NCBI GenBank assembly: GCA_964023205.1
Contig: OZ026837.1
Location: 8,474,088-8,538,087, forward strand
Source: Lutraria lutraria
Taxonomy: Eukaryota; Mollusca; Bivalvia; Venerida; Mactridae
Direction of reading: 5' to 3'
DNA: 64,000 bases
Position 1 is the first letter of the stretch. Every line of letters starts with the position of its first letter. Below, one piece after another: positions 20,965 to 33,260 of this stretch. The position numbers were made by a program, and so were the translations under genes. The notes under the pieces were generated by a model. That model was not told the origin of the DNA. It saw only the letters and a list, made by a program, of their open reading frames with translations, and searched no databases.

Positions 20965-21970
20965 CTGGACCATTCTGACGTCGACGTCACAAAAAACGAC
21001 GAGGGTAACTCTTAATCCTTGTAAAAGTACTCGCCATTGAACATGATACATTATCTACAATGCTCAATCCACGAGTCTACGAAACAAACCCTGAATTTGT
21101 CAGTGCGAATGTTGTCAATGGCACCCTACACTGCACTTGAAAATTCGTCTGTGACGTCAAAATGAATGCCCTGAAGAAAGCTTTTTATCGTAGGGAAGAG
21201 GAAGAAATCACATGGCACAGGTCAGGGCTGTAAGGAGGGTGGTTCAGAAGGTCAAACCCCAACTCTGACGTCGAGGAAGATAATGAACATCTGCTATTTG
21301 GCAGACAGTGTCTGCTTAAACTTCAGGGATGGAGAGCCGGGTGTTTACTACATAATGGATCCTGATTGGTTTCCGATGTGTAAAACCTATCGTTGTTTCG
21401 TAAAACCCTTGGAACTGGATTCCACGCGTTTAAATAGCCGCAATATCCGTTTGCATAATTGGGTTCGCATACGCTTGTGATCAGCTGTTATCTATCTATC
21501 TATATATCTATCTATACTGTCACACTCCTCATTCGGGTGTTATGGACAGGGGTGCATCGAACGTGCACATACACGCCCACGTTGAGTAGTTCGTGAATAA
21601 AATTAAAATCTATCGCACTTTACAAGTCGCTTCAGTTTCTATGATTGTAATCCGTCCAGTTGCGCCTTGGTGACCTTGAAGTTCGATGAAGGTATCGTCA
21701 CTGGACGACCGGTACTCTCTTCATCAGTTGGGTTTTCTCGTCCATCTGCAAAGCGTTTGAACCACTAAGTCTTGTAAATGGTTGTCTTCTTGGAAGCAAC
21801 ATCCCCAACGCATTCACTACAAAATCTATGATTTTTATGTTTGAAAGTCCATCTATTTTGACGAATACTTTGATTGCAAACGTCGACCGAAAACACGACG
21901 TAAACGGAAATGACGTCAACATTTGTAAATGACGTTATCAGCGCCGTGCTAAATGTGAGCGGAATTTGCA
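20965..21970 (-). pseudogene. Decayed mariner-type transposase in two pieces
   Basis: The N-terminal helix-turn-helix part (about 21,660-21,960) reads GDVASKKTTIYK, a stop, then WFKRFADGRENPTDEESTGR, as in mariner transposases. The C-terminal part (about 20,965-21,275) contains LLNHPPYSPDL followed by an FFLFPTIK-like block in a shifted frame, the region of the third catalytic Asp. About 380 bp between them is not recognisable. Stops and frameshifts are frequent, so this is an old inactive copy. It lies directly beside the LINE fragment. Confidence 0.7.
21488..21518 (+). repeat. TATC microsatellite
   Basis: A short imperfect run of TATC units lies between the two recognisable parts of the mariner remnant. 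Confidence 0.8.
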
Positions 21971-21974
21971 ACGT

Positions 21975-23417
21975 TAACCTTGTTGACGCTATGTTTTATA
22001 AATACCTGGGCAAATCTACTATGCATGATGAGGTTGCTATGGAGACCATAAAAACAAACAAACATAGTTGATGTTTAAGTTTATATCTAAAAAGGCAAAT
22101 GCCTGTTCTATAACATATCTATGCTACAACTTATTACTATATACAAATGAGACCTGAGAACTGAGACCCCTCGTATAAGCAAGTTTCCCGTTGGAAGGGA
22201 AGATTCGGAGAAGGTAAAACTAGTTCTTCAAACAATGATGAACCATGGACTGTCATACATTGCATTATCAAAGTACAAAATAGTAGAGATAAAAATACAC
22301 TTCAATTGAGATAAAAAAATACACAATAATCAAGATTAATAATACAATAATTATCATAAAGAAATATAACTATTTGGATAAAAATTACACAAAAAGCGAC
22401 AATACAATGACACCTCCCCAATCCGGACTTGAAAAAACAACAGATTAATATAACGGTAATCTGCATTAGAATAATATACAATAATCGACAAAATTGAATT
22501 GCTTTACATGTTTACGAATAATATTTAATAGAAAACGGAATAAACACATTTTCCGGCTAAGAAGTTTTCTGGATTAGAGAAGTCCGAATTAGAGAGTTTT
22601 CATTTTGTTTGATACAATTATCAAAAAATAAAACAACTATTATAAAAGTGTCATTTTATGATCTTCTTTCTCAATCATATTCAGTTTTGAAACATCATTT
22701 GTTTACACTTGCGTGGATATTAGGTTGTCCAAACGTTGAAATTTAGTATTTGAATGGCGACTCTGAAAAAACATTACATAGATTGACACAATTTTAGCAA
22801 GTACGTCTAGTACACACGCAGTTATAATTCAACAATGACATTGATTTTCTATTTCTCTTGCAGTCGGACAAATCAAATGTCGGATATGCCGTACAATGAA
22901 AATCAATACAAGATTATGATTTATATGACAATATGTAAGCTCCATATCATTTACTTAAAATAACATTGTAACATTAAACGATGAACTATAAATAGTATAG
23001 GGACACTATTGGCCAGGGACATTATATTGCAATATATAAAAAACTGAAACTATTTGATTTGATTGAACATCTACATCTATAGCAAATGCATATTCAATAG
23101 CGTTGTACATTACATTCAAATATAAAACAAATAAAAACAATTTCAAATAATTCCGTGAAAATATAGTACTAAAATAACCCATGGCATATTTTAGTGTCCC
23201 TGCACTAGCACACACCATACACACACATTGACATCATGAATTCAGACTGACCAAAAGGATTCGCTCGACAGAAATATTCGGATTTTCACTTTAGGTTTTA
23301 TCAAATTATGCACAGGAACTCAAGTAGTACTGTACTAAAGTTTATGTCGAATGTTTCTAAAACTGAATGAAACCCTTAAGCGTCCCTTCTCGTAGGTCAT
23401 ATCTATCGAGGAATGTA
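21975..23417. other. Non-coding sequence, partly 3' flank of the large gene
   Basis: No exon, repeat or RNA gene is recognised. An ATTAAA sequence on the minus strand at 23,418-23,423, about 100 nt past the predicted stop codon of the large gene, could serve as its polyadenylation signal; this rests on position only. Confidence 0.35.
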
Positions 23418-23518
23418 TTTAATACATTACCAATTGAAGTAAGATATGAAATGTTCAATTTTAAGACATCAACAAATTTTAGACTTAAATTCAATCAAAT
23501 ATTCAAGCTGGTATATTG

Positions 23519-23574
23519 TTATAAATAAATACCTCTAAGCTTATATTCTCTTGTGTTTGTATGTCGGATCATTC
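23519..23574 (-). CDS. Large mosaic receptor gene: last coding exon (cytoplasmic tail)
   Basis: The acceptor TTTTTTCAG is followed by 56 nt that complete a Gly codon in phase and read MIRHTNTREYKLRGIYL before TAA. It is the end of a short, basic cytoplasmic tail with a tyrosine in REYKL, which loosely resembles a sorting or phosphorylation site. A weak GTATTT donor inside could allow a further exon, so the terminus is tentative. Confidence 0.55.
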
Positions 23575-23823
23575 CTGAAAAAATAAAGGACGTTCTTAGC
23601 ATCTACCGGGGTGTTAGCGCCATCTAAAAACTATTACATGATTATCATTTATTCGGAATGTTCCATGTGAAATATGAAATCTGTGATATGTTAAATGCTG
23701 ATCAAATCTGTATAATGCAAATGAAGTCATGATTTCCAATGAAAACATAGATCCCTACATTATGTTAAGTTCATGATTTTGGTCATAGGCTGAAATCGAT
23801 TCCTATTTGAAACATATTCTTAC

Positions 23824-23876
23824 CGCTTATAGACGTTGGAGCTCTAGCATTGCCCCTTTCTCTGTCAGGATTACCC
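23824..23876 (-). CDS. Large mosaic receptor gene: juxtamembrane cytoplasmic exon
   Basis: A 53-nt exon between TTATTTCAG and GTAAGA. Joined in phase to the transmembrane exon, it reads GNPDRERGNARAPTSIS, a hydrophilic intracellular segment. Both its start (after 2 nt of a codon) and its end (1 nt) match its neighbours, which is the main support for so short an exon. Confidence 0.65.
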
Positions 23877-24171
23877 CTGAAATAAATTGTTTTACAGTTA
23901 TAGTTGTATTAAACCAGTGCATTTTTGTACCACGAATGAAATTACAAAACTTAGTTCATATAAAAATATACTAAAATAACGCAATAGATATTGGCTACGA
24001 ACAGTTCAAAGGCTGTGTAATTTGTGACACAACATTGGTTCCCAATCACGTTGCACGTAATGAGTTGTATTGAAATACAGGGAAACTTGACAGTATAATT
24101 TACATCAGTAAACCCAGTGTATATGCAAATCTGTATATTAAGTAAATAAACATACTATTAGCAACAATTAC

Positions 24172-24289
24172 CTTTTATGTTTCTTCTCTCTTCGTTTTCT
24201 TATACACAATGCACACATTATTACGAATATGATGGCAATACAGAGGAAAGTAACGCCAGCTGTTGGCAGTATATACACCAGATAATTTG
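24172..24289 (-). CDS. Large mosaic receptor gene: transmembrane exon
   Basis: The exon lies between ATTTTTAG and GTAATT (118 nt). It encodes NYLVYILPTAG, a hydrophobic helix (VTFLCIAIIFVIMCALCI) and a strongly basic stop-transfer sequence, RKRREKKHKR. That is the pattern of a single-pass type I membrane protein with a cytoplasmic C terminus. Phase agrees with the 26-nt stalk exon upstream and the 53-nt exon downstream. The longer open frame at 24,168-24,461 includes intron. Confidence 0.75.
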
Positions 24290-24702
24290 CTAAAAATAAA
24301 ACAACGAACTGTCTCAGAATGATAAATATCGAATCACATTTTGTAACCATTAGGTAGTTAGGTCGGACGCTGAAGCCAAAGTCGGTGCATGTACTACTTA
24401 GAAGGAAGCAGGTAACGACATCGTGGACAGGTTGCGATGTCGGGGTCAGTATCGACAACAATGAAGATATACAACTTTAATCTGAAATTATCTTCAAATG
24501 AGAGATAATCGAAGACAATTCTATGTCCATCGTTACGAAATAAATGCAAGATGTCAAGCTTCCGACATCAAGACGTACTCCTTATATTACTTCTTTTAAA
24601 GTGTCGATGTTAAAGGTATTGAACTTCACTTATCAATTGGTCTATATATTAGAAAAATTAAAATCGATAGTAATTACAACAAAACAAGCAGTATTTACTT
24701 AC

Positions 24703-24728
24703 GTGTGGTAGTATCTGTAACTTCATTT
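24703..24728 (-). CDS. Large mosaic receptor gene: 26-nt stalk microexon
   Basis: The acceptor CATTTCAG and donor GTAAGTAA bracket 26 nt that read NEVTDTTT in the frame required on both sides. The preceding exon at 39,345 ends with TT and the first base here completes a Leu codon; the last base here starts the Pro codon finished by the transmembrane exon. The Thr-rich stretch is a plausible O-glycosylated stalk next to the membrane. Confidence 0.55.
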
Positions 24729-24931
24729 CTGAAATGTGTTACTGTAACATTAGTATTTTGGTTATGCATTACTTCATAAACTATTTTAATAATCGCTGTC
24801 AATATAATTTGCGATTTGTGCACGAACTTCAATATTGTTCAAAGCGATATCCTAAGGGATGTTCCATCGTTAAAAAAATAAATAAGTTAAATGTCTTTAA
24901 ATGTGTATCACTAAACTTATATTTCATAAGT

Positions 24932-25760
24932 AACCTCCGCCGGTTTGTTTTTGCCGCGCCGGTCTTTGGCAAATACAGCCCCCACTTTTACGCATTTTTT
25001 AGAAACAAAAACATTATTAAATTGTAGCATTTAGTTACTTATTAAAAAATTGTAAGTCCCATGTTTCTATCTTTACTAGTTTTCTTGAAAAATGCAAAGA
25101 AAAACTGTCTTTTATCAACATTTTTGCCATGGCAAATTTTTTTTAATATCTAAAGAAACTCTATGTAAGGGTGTGTAGGTATCATAATTAACACAATTTT
25201 GATGGTTTTGATCAATAAATATGAAATTTTGATTTTTAATGTTTGCCATGGCAAAAGTTTGCCATGGCAAAATTTCCATGGCAATATATTGCCATGGCAA
25301 AATTTCCATGGCAAAATATTGCCATGGCAAAATTTAAAAAAAAAAAAAATATAGTTAAATTACCATTACAGAAGTAAATTTCTGTAATAGATAAGTTATT
25401 TAGGTGCGAATCGGCTTAGACCGGGTCTCGCATTTATGAAGTATCTTAATTATTTTTTTATACTAATTCAAAATTTACTAAGATTGGAAAAAATCTTATC
25501 ATAAGATGAGTGATATTTAAGAATGTATATGTTAACAAATATTCTAGCAAAGAAAATTCTTAATTTGAAACAAATGCTTTAAGATGTCATTACTATGGAA
25601 TTCCAGCTAGGGGTTTTATTTCTGTAAAAATAAAACTGAAGTGATATCTATCACATGCGAACCCACACATGAATTTAACTTCATAAAATTGTTCCTAATT
25701 TTGTATTTCTAGACAATGAGTTATTTACTATAGGCACAATTCAGTACTCTCACTACATTT
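24932..25760 (+). mobile_element. Palindrome-array dispersed element, copy 1
   Basis: The element starts at AACCTCCGCCGGTTTG and GCCGCGCCGG, passes a conserved block ending in AAGAAAAACTGTC, and carries one TTGCCATGGCAA-type palindrome at 25,124. A conserved 100-nt AT-rich spacer follows (TGTAAGGGTGTGTAGGTATC), then six more palindromes at 25,243-25,335 and an A-rich stretch. The tail (GGCTTAGACCGGGTCTCGCA, then CTTATCATAAG) aligns with copy 2 to about 25,690; the right limit is approximate. No protein is encoded. It lies in the intron between the stalk exon and the exon at 39,345. Confidence 0.75.
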
Positions 25761-25764
25761 TTAA

Positions 25765-27215
25765 ACAAGAGGGCCATGACGGCCGTTTATCGCTTTCCAG
25801 AAAAAAGACCCGAGAGAAAATAATCATGAGCCTATGTAAAAACAAGTCACCTGGGGACGAGGCCAATTTTTACCCCAGGTCCAAAATATCTAAGCTTTGG
25901 ACCTTGGGGTTTCTGACAAGACGTTTTTTTGTAATTTCTATGTTTAAGCATATATAAGATAGAGTAAACCTGGCCGGGGCCAATTTGACCCATGGTCCAT
26001 AATTTGAACACCCAACACCCATGGCAGAGGACCACTAGAAAATGCTACTTACAAAATAGCTAATCTCTAGGCCATGTGGTTTTGGACAAAATATATTTTT
26101 TAAATTTTCCTAGTTAAGCCTATATAAAATAGATTAAACCCCGGGTTGAGCTAACTTTGACCCATGGGGTATAATTTGAACAAACTTGGTACATGACCAC
26201 TAGACAATGCTACATACAAAATATCTAAGGTCTATATGCCTTGAGGTTTTGGACAAGAAGATTAAAATAATTCACATATATAAGCCTATGTAAATCAAGA
26301 GACCCGCGTGGGCAGGGCCAATTTCTACCCCAGGGCCATAATTTGAACAAACATGGTAGAGGTCTACTAGAAAATATTACATCGAAAATATCTAAGCTCC
26401 AAGCCTTGAGGTTTCAGAAAGAAGATTTTTAAAATTTTCCTATATAAAATAGAGTAAACCCTGGGGTCATAATTTGAACAAACTTGGTAGAAGTCCACAG
26501 GACAATACTGCACTAAAAATAACTAAGCTCTAGGCCTTGTGGTTTTGGACATGAAGATTTAAGTCTATATAAGTCTACATAAATCAAGAGAACACGGGGC
26601 GGGCCAATTTTTACCATGCTAAGCTCCAAGCCTTGAGGTTTCAGAAAGAAGATTTTTTAAATTTTCCTATATAAAATAGAGTAAACCCTGGGGTCATAAT
26701 TTGAACAAACTTGGTCGAGGTCCGCTAGACAATGCTTATACACAAAATATCTAAGCTTAGCCTTGGAACTACATGTATGCACCTGGGTCTTGTGCTCTGC
26801 ATATCACCTCATGGAATTTAACAGTTACAGGGCTCTCCTTTGACTCTTGAAATGGCGTTTTGACTCTTGAAATTTGAAAAATAAGGTTTTTGACTCTTGA
26901 GAATTGGAACCAAAGGGTCAAATTTACTATTACTTTAGTAGAAAATTTTGTTCACTCTTGACATTTCTATCAGCTAAGGGTCATTTGACCCCCAACTTTT
27001 AAAGTCTATGGAGCGCCCTGAGTTAACCCTGTTATTTTCAAATATGTCAATGCATAACGGAAATACAGCCTGGACAAGGTCTATGACACTCTTTTTCATG
27101 CTTGACCTCCAAGTGTGACCTTGACCTTGGAGCTACAGACCTGGGTCTTGAACACTGCACACTATCTTATGGTATTTATCAATTGTACAAAGTTATTTTC
27201 ACATTATATGTCTAA
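25765..27215 (+). repeat. Composite dispersed repeat with internal ~150-bp units
   Basis: From AACAAGAGGGCCATGACGGC onward, five to six diverged units of about 130-160 bp contain TAATTTGAACAAACTTGGTA, CTACTAGAAAATATTACAT-like blocks, TCTAGGCCTTGTGGTTTTGG and TATATAAAATAGAGTAAACC. The block at 26,755-27,215, interrupted by a MITE, carries TGTGACCTTGACCTTGGAGC and GACCTGGGTCTTG, shared with 19.5 kb. I recognise the style from bivalve genomes but cannot name the family. Confidence 0.7.
26828..27020. mobile_element. 193-bp MITE with CAGGGC termini
   Basis: The left end, CAGGGCTCTCCTTTGACTCT, and the reverse complement of the right end, CAGGGCGCTCCATAGACTTT, are imperfect inverted repeats. AGTTA flanks both sides (26,823-26,827 and 27,021-27,025). 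TTTGACTCTTGA is repeated inside. Removing it restores a continuous older repeat (compare 19.5 kb). The CAGGG end suggests hAT type, but the visible duplication is 5 bp rather than 8. Confidence 0.65.
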
Positions 27216-28204
27216 TCATTAGGGACAAGGAAAATGAAGATGGACTAACTAACTGTTTCTTTTTAGCAGCAAAAGCACATTTAGGCATACTAAGAGTTAG
27301 AGCTGGGTATCGCACCTTAAAAGCAAATTGGGATATATCACAATAGTGCATGCTGTATCAGGATATGTATCACAGTAAATATTGCAAGTTGTCATTAAAT
27401 AAAGAATAATGAATTATCATTCACATAAAGCCTTGGGAAATAATGCAGTTTATTGGTGATAGTGCTGTCTGGAACCACACTTTGAAAGAATTTGTTCTTA
27501 TTTAGCAGTGTCTAAACAATTAATACATGTATTATAATGTATATGGGCAAAGTTGATAATACAAGTTTGACCAGTTTTTAGACATGAATTATATTTGGAC
27601 TTATTTAAAGTCCAGTTATTTAAGCTAAATCCAATATATTGGTATGATGAAAAAATATTGTGTTATTGATATTGTCTAGCTGATATCACAATAATGATAA
27701 ACCGATAAAAGCTACCAACACTATTCAGCGTTTTGATATTCGCAAATGACCAAAAGAATTTTAATAATTTATCAATAGTAAATTAACCTATTTACATTAT
27801 GATTTTGAGATTTTCCAGACATTCAGCACAAAAAACAGTATTCTATTTATATGTATACACATTTAAATAAGACAACAAAAGGTTTATTGCTAACTTTTTT
27901 AGCAACATTCAGGTGCATTTAGACATAGTGGGATTCCCCGGAATATTCATACACATGTACAAATTATCTATGAATACTCACTCAGAATAGAACATTAACA
28001 TAATGAAATTTCTCAATATCCAATACAAAAAGCAGTATTCATGCATGTAGATAAACTTTTGAATAGCAAAAGTTTATTTGTTGGTTACTTTTTAATAGCA
28101 AAACATAATGGTGTACTTAGGCATAGATGAAATATGATGAATAACTTATAGATATACATGTATAATAACTACATCTTCACCTATATTTATACAACAGTTG
28201 TAAA
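27216..28204. other. Intronic AT-rich sequence
   Basis: No gene or clear repeat is recognised. It lies within the 14.6-kb intron of the large gene. Confidence 0.4.
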
Positions 28205-28510
28205 CTGAAATGCATCTGCTTGCAAGTCAGATGCCCTACCAACTGAGCTCATCGGGCTGGTGAATATCTTAGCCAATTTATGAATATTATATGAATATAA
28301 TATACGACAAAAAATTGATGCTACAACAGTCCTCCTTCCTTTTTATTCTAAGTAACTCACTGTGACAACAACAGACTCAACTAACCCAGCCTTTACTTCA
28401 CCCTAGCTCTATGATAAAGTACCCAATGTGGGGCTCAAAACTGTGACCCCCTGCTTGCAAGTCAGATGCTCTACAGTCTACTGAGCTATTCGGGCTGGTA
28501 AATATCCCAG
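28205..28510 (-). mobile_element. tRNA-derived SINE pair
   Basis: On the minus strand, 28,440-28,500 reads as a tRNA-like head: GCCCGAATAGCTCAGT (box A region), TAGAGCATCTGACTTGCAAG and GGGGGTCACAGTTTTGAGCC (box B region), followed by a unique body. A second, truncated head (GCCCGATGAGCTCAGTTGGT) lies at about 28,218-28,258. The anticodon stem has a mismatch, an insertion breaks the D arm, and there is no 3' acceptor strand, so these are SINE heads and not tRNA genes. Confidence 0.7.
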
Positions 28511-29569
28511 TCGATCGATAATTAATATAACAGACTGCTACAATGTAAAATTAAGTAAGTTATCATGCCCAACAGCTTTTAACTGAGGATTTTGAGTGCA
28601 CAAAGATACTTTGTTCGTTGTTGTACTGCGGCAGACAGGCCAAATTGAGGAAGTGTCTTATTGCCACAAATAAGTTCAGACTAAATAGTTATCAGATAGG
28701 CCCTCCTGGACACATTCAAATAACAAAGCCTATCTAAAAATACTCCAATAAATTTTAAATTATACTGAGAGAAGGTGCAAATATAAAATAAATTGTAATC
28801 ACCTGATAGCAGGGGAGACTCTTGCTTTATTATTTGGATATGTCTGTTGTAATTAATTCTAATCGTTTGCAGCATTGAGCGAAGCACAAAATCATAAAGC
28901 ATATGTTGACCGATTAGTATACTGACCAATCATACACGATAAGCTTGTGTGCTCGCCATTCATTAATCCAAGTCTGTAACAGTAAGTTTTTATTCTCTCA
29001 AGTTCCTATAGCACTTTCACGGCCTAATCCGTTAGCTTTATTAATTATCCTTGCTGTATGAATATTCCTCTATTATTCATTGATCTTTACACGGAAGTAT
29101 GCACACTTGATTATGTTTGTTTAGCTTAAAATTACTGTTAATATGTAGATCTCTAAACAGTGACAGTTCCAAAAGAAGCCATTTTGGGTATCACATGACT
29201 TACATCGCTAGGAAACGAGCGAAGGTTTTGCATCCTAAGTATTTCAATCAACAGAAAGATACATGTACAAACACCCGACAAGAACTGTCAGGTTTACTTT
29301 AATTCTACGTTAACGAATATTTAGATGCATTAATTACCTAGGCCTAATGATTTTTTCAATGTTCCTGGATTTAACCAGTCCAAATGCGAGGTATATGATT
29401 TATTGACCAGGCAGTCCAGTGCAGTACTGGGTAATAAAGCAGAACGGGTCGTAGCTTCTGCTTATATTATCAGTTGGCATATAAATCAGCAGGATGTTAA
29501 TTAGTCATAAAGTTATCATCAGTACCAATCAATGGATTTCTACTGCAACATCTAATATGCACACATGAT

Positions 29570-29680
29570 AAGACAGATAAGGCAAATAAACCATTCAGAG
29601 ATTCGACCTCCCGTAGCCCTACTACGACCTCCCGCAGCTTTTGGAGTCACTTACATCTAGGAGCTACATATAGCTACACA
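29570..29680 (+). repeat. Short dispersed repeat, copy 1 of 3
   Basis: The blocks GATAAGGCAAATAAACCATT, AGAGATTCGACCTCCCG and AGTCACTTACATCTAGGAGC match the layout of copies at about 33,885-33,990 and 35,985-36,090. Confidence 0.5.
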
Positions 29681-31964
29681 GTACTGCTGTTCATGACTGT
29701 CGCAAATTTATAAGCCTTGTGCTGCTATGTTAGGTATATCTAGACGTGTTTTTATTAAGTGCTACTTTTTACTCAATTATTTAAAGTATTGATATCGTGC
29801 ATAACGTCAAAAAATCTAGCCAATAATTAAATTAGTTTTTATTACTAAAAATTATGAGAATTTTACCGCAAACTTGTTGTATGATTGTGCATGTAATTAA
29901 CTGTAGAAATCTGTCCCGATTCTGCAGTATAGTTTTATTTTAATTTTCTAATGATATACTTTTTAATATATATAGGTGTTAAGTAAGCTATAAACAGTAT
30001 ATTTTTATTTCGCAACGAATACTTATTTATTTATTTGTATGATCATCTGTAATATTAGCTGTGTACAACTTGGTATGTACCAATTTATTATGTATAGGGC
30101 CTACTACTTACCGCGTGTCCGATTAAACTATATTTAATGACATTTATCATTAAAATAGCTGCGATAATTACAGTTTGCATCCAATATTAAATATATATAT
30201 AGTAGGTATTTGTTGCCAGAAATTACAAAATTGACACTTAGATTAGAATCTACCCCTATATTGTGTTTTTTAACAACGTGCTATAGAAGTATTTTTTCAT
30301 TCTTGGTATAATAGTATTTCGACAAATATATATATATATCTTTATTTCCTCCAAACACGGAGAGTATATACTATAATACATTGTATAATGTACATATTAC
30401 CGTTAATATACAATAATATAATAAATCACAATCAACATAAGCAGGATGAATTCACATAATCCAATGCTCTAGCATTTATCATATGTCTGATATGTAATTC
30501 AAATGACATCGAAGATGATTACCACTTTGCTATATACAAAATATTCGTAAGCAATTTTTAAAACCAGGATACTATTATGTTCGCCCAAGTGTCTTCAAAT
30601 TCACTCAACTCATGCTATCTACTGAAAAATTAGACATAATTATTACCCAGATTCTAATCTATATGATGCTTTTTTGTTTGTTTGTTTTGTTGTTGTTTTT
30701 TCATAAGTAACTTGCAGTTTACAAATCTAAATCGTGATTCTTGATTCATGTTATTTTAAGCATAGCTCAATCTCTTTAATTTTTGAACTATTAGTTTTCA
30801 TTAATTATCTGTCTTTCTTCTACTCTTTGAATTTTCACGATGCCACATGATCCGAACTTTATTGTATTTATACATATGTTTGTAACGAGATACTATGTTT
30901 TGTATAAGTTACTAAATAAAATCATGTTCCTATACGTGTCTTAGAATGTGTAATGTTACGTAATCTCGGTGCTATTTCGATGAATATTGACGCTCGGCTT
31001 TTTTTGTATATAAAATAGGAAAATTATGTATGGGTCTGACACATTGTATTTGATTGATTGTTGCAGTACCAGAAAATTATAAGTGAGAACGTTTACGTTA
31101 TTGGTTACGATTAGTTTTTTTCTTATCTTTTAACAACTGAACGGTTTGATCTCACACATGATACTGTCGGTTTCAGAAGGTCAGTGGAAATGCCGTTATC
31201 TGATTGGTCAACCGGCCTGTCAATGAAATATCTAAGGAAGGGTCAAATTGCCGCGTCGCTAATATATAGTCCTGGTACATAGATCGATAGTCAATAAACA
31301 CCACGGGTGGTAAATGTATATACTGCAGATTTGCATTTTACTAGTTTGTATATAATATACATATATCTTCATCGATAGTAAAATATGTATCAGAGTAATT
31401 GCTTGAGTAGCGGGCAAGTAAAAGACTAATGGACTTATGAACCAAATGTTATTTTACTAACTTGTCACATTTTAAAACGAGTATTTTTATCGATTCGGGT
31501 GTTATTAGTGTTTTACAGCACGAATACTCGAAGATAATTTTATGAGCGGGAATGAAAACCATCTTATTTTATGTAAAATCTAATACAAGACCTTCTAAAT
31601 TCTAATTGAATATTACACCTGTTAATCGACAGATCAATGATACGTAAATTTGTATAAATACATTTTGTATTCAAGACAGAAACAATAATGAATAATAATA
31701 ATAATTTATATAAAGTTTTTAACATTTTCAAAGCTTTATGAATACAACAAAAAATAATGTGTTCTACAAAATGATCTTTTCAAACTAAATACAAAATACG
31801 TGTTCTTTCATCAAAAAAACACCTTCGTACTCATTTTTAGAAAGGTTCTAATGAGATTATTAATGTATTTACTGACGCAAAAGAAATGGCCAAATCATTA
31901 AAGACGTTCCGTCTGTTGGATCTATGGTCTTATCGGGTGTCTGATCGATTTAACGGTTTACATT

Positions 31965-32026
31965 AACTGGTTCCCGCTCAATGTTGCAGTGCACCAAAGG
32001 AACAAACAAATCAACGGGAACCAGTT
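31965..32026. repeat. Small inverted repeat
   Basis: AACTGGTTCCCG (31,965) and CGGGAACCAGTT (32,015) are perfect complements separated by about 38 nt. It could form a hairpin; no element boundaries are visible. Confidence 0.6.
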
Positions 32027-32539
32027 TAAGATATTCACGCAGTCTATCGATTGTTACCCGGCTTCTTTACCTTATTCATAACATGAAGTCAGCCATGCGT
32101 CAGAGACGAGATCTATTATCTCAACTGAAATCAGTATTAAATTTATCAAGTTATGATTCCTCTTATGTATATTCCAGAATGTGTGCGTATATAGTGTGGC
32201 ATGCACATGCACCAGGTCACAAGTCTTGTATTTCAAATAATTGAATTGATCTAAATATTCACTTCCATATTACGGAATAAAATCCAATATTCACAAATAA
32301 TATGTGACTATAGAACGGGTGCATAAACTGTATAATTTCTACAATTATTATGAAAATTTCCATTCGTCTTAACAATGCGGAAGTATAAACTGCTTAGTTT
32401 ATTGAACTGTTAATATTAAAGTGAGACGTGGGTCAAGAAAAAGGTGAAGTTACAGGAACAGCTTTTTATGCTCTTTGAATCTTTGCTTATCATCAAAGCA
32501 TTCAAGTCTGCATCAGAAACATTGGATTAAGTAAAGGTG

Positions 32540-32713
32540 TTTTCAAGTTGAATCTACAATCTAGAGCAGATTTTATAAGGAAGAACTCGTCAAATAAATG
32601 GAAAAAGATATACTAGTAATAACCGAAAACCTGTTTCAATTGTACGCGCATCATTGCGCATGTGTTATCAAAAATTAATACCCGCGACTTCATATTTGAT
32701 ATGGGAGTGAGGT
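32540..32713 (+). repeat. Dispersed repeat, copy B (inverted relative to 704-893)
   Basis: This is the partner of the repeat near the left edge, in opposite orientation. Shared blocks are AATCTACAATCTAGAGCA, AACTCGTCAAATAAATGGAA and TGCGCATGTGTTA. Confidence 0.55.
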
Positions 32714-33054
32714 ATTCATGATAACTTAATCAAGCACTATATTTACATCCACAAAATGTATCAATAAAATGGTACGCGCGACACGTAATCAACATAAGGA
32801 CGTTTGTAAAATGTAGTTTGAAGTACCGTTTACTGACAAGAAGTTCGTAAGCTGAAATTTCATAATGTGAAATGTATACTTCACTAATCATATTGCTCGT
32901 GACTCCCGTGTATTCAATGACAATATGACCAGCATATTGTTTAATCGGTACGGTTTTCTGTAAGCAATAATAAAAACATTAAACAGGGCACGCATGTCTG
33001 CGGAAGAAATTTAAGAGGCTCATCATACAAATCGAGTTTTACCTTTTCAACAGT

Positions 33055-33260
33055 CAGATACATATGAAGCGGACAGTTCACCTAAGCATCGCTCCTTGGA
33101 AGAACCAGTACTAGACTCCCATTCTCCGTAAGCAACTGCCTACTTTCTCACATAAAGAGTCATGGTCGGTAGCGGGACTCGAAACCACGACCCTCTATCA
33201 ATGAGAAGTTACAGTGATTTGAAGTCAGCTACCAAGGAGACGGGTTTCGCCCGATTGTGA
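33055..33260 (-). mobile_element. tRNA-derived SINE
   Basis: On the minus strand, GTCTCCTTGGTAGCTGACTT resembles the 5' half and box A of a tRNA. GTGGTTTCGAGTCCCGC, about 55 nt on, matches a box B. A body follows (GGAGCGATGCTTAGGTGAAC). The spacing fits RNA polymerase III promoters of SINEs. Boundaries are approximate. Confidence 0.6.

Larger units (their letters stand above)
28511..32539. other. Intronic AT-rich sequence
   Basis: Apart from one dispersed-repeat copy near 29,570 and a small hairpin at 31,965-32,026, I see no gene, RNA gene or large repeat. Frames of 60-90 codons at 28,681-28,929, 29,117-29,302 and 31,981-32,244 have no recognisable domain. Confidence 0.4.

Noticed and set aside
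25243..25335. Regularly spaced short repeats that could suggest a CRISPR array
   Set aside because: The units are palindromes with 2-8 bp between them and no unique spacers, inside an animal gene intron.
28435..28500. tRNA-like sequence on the minus strand with a TGC anticodon-like loop
   Set aside because: The anticodon stem has a mismatch, an insertion breaks the D arm, and no acceptor 3' strand follows. A truncated second head lies nearby, so it is a SINE.
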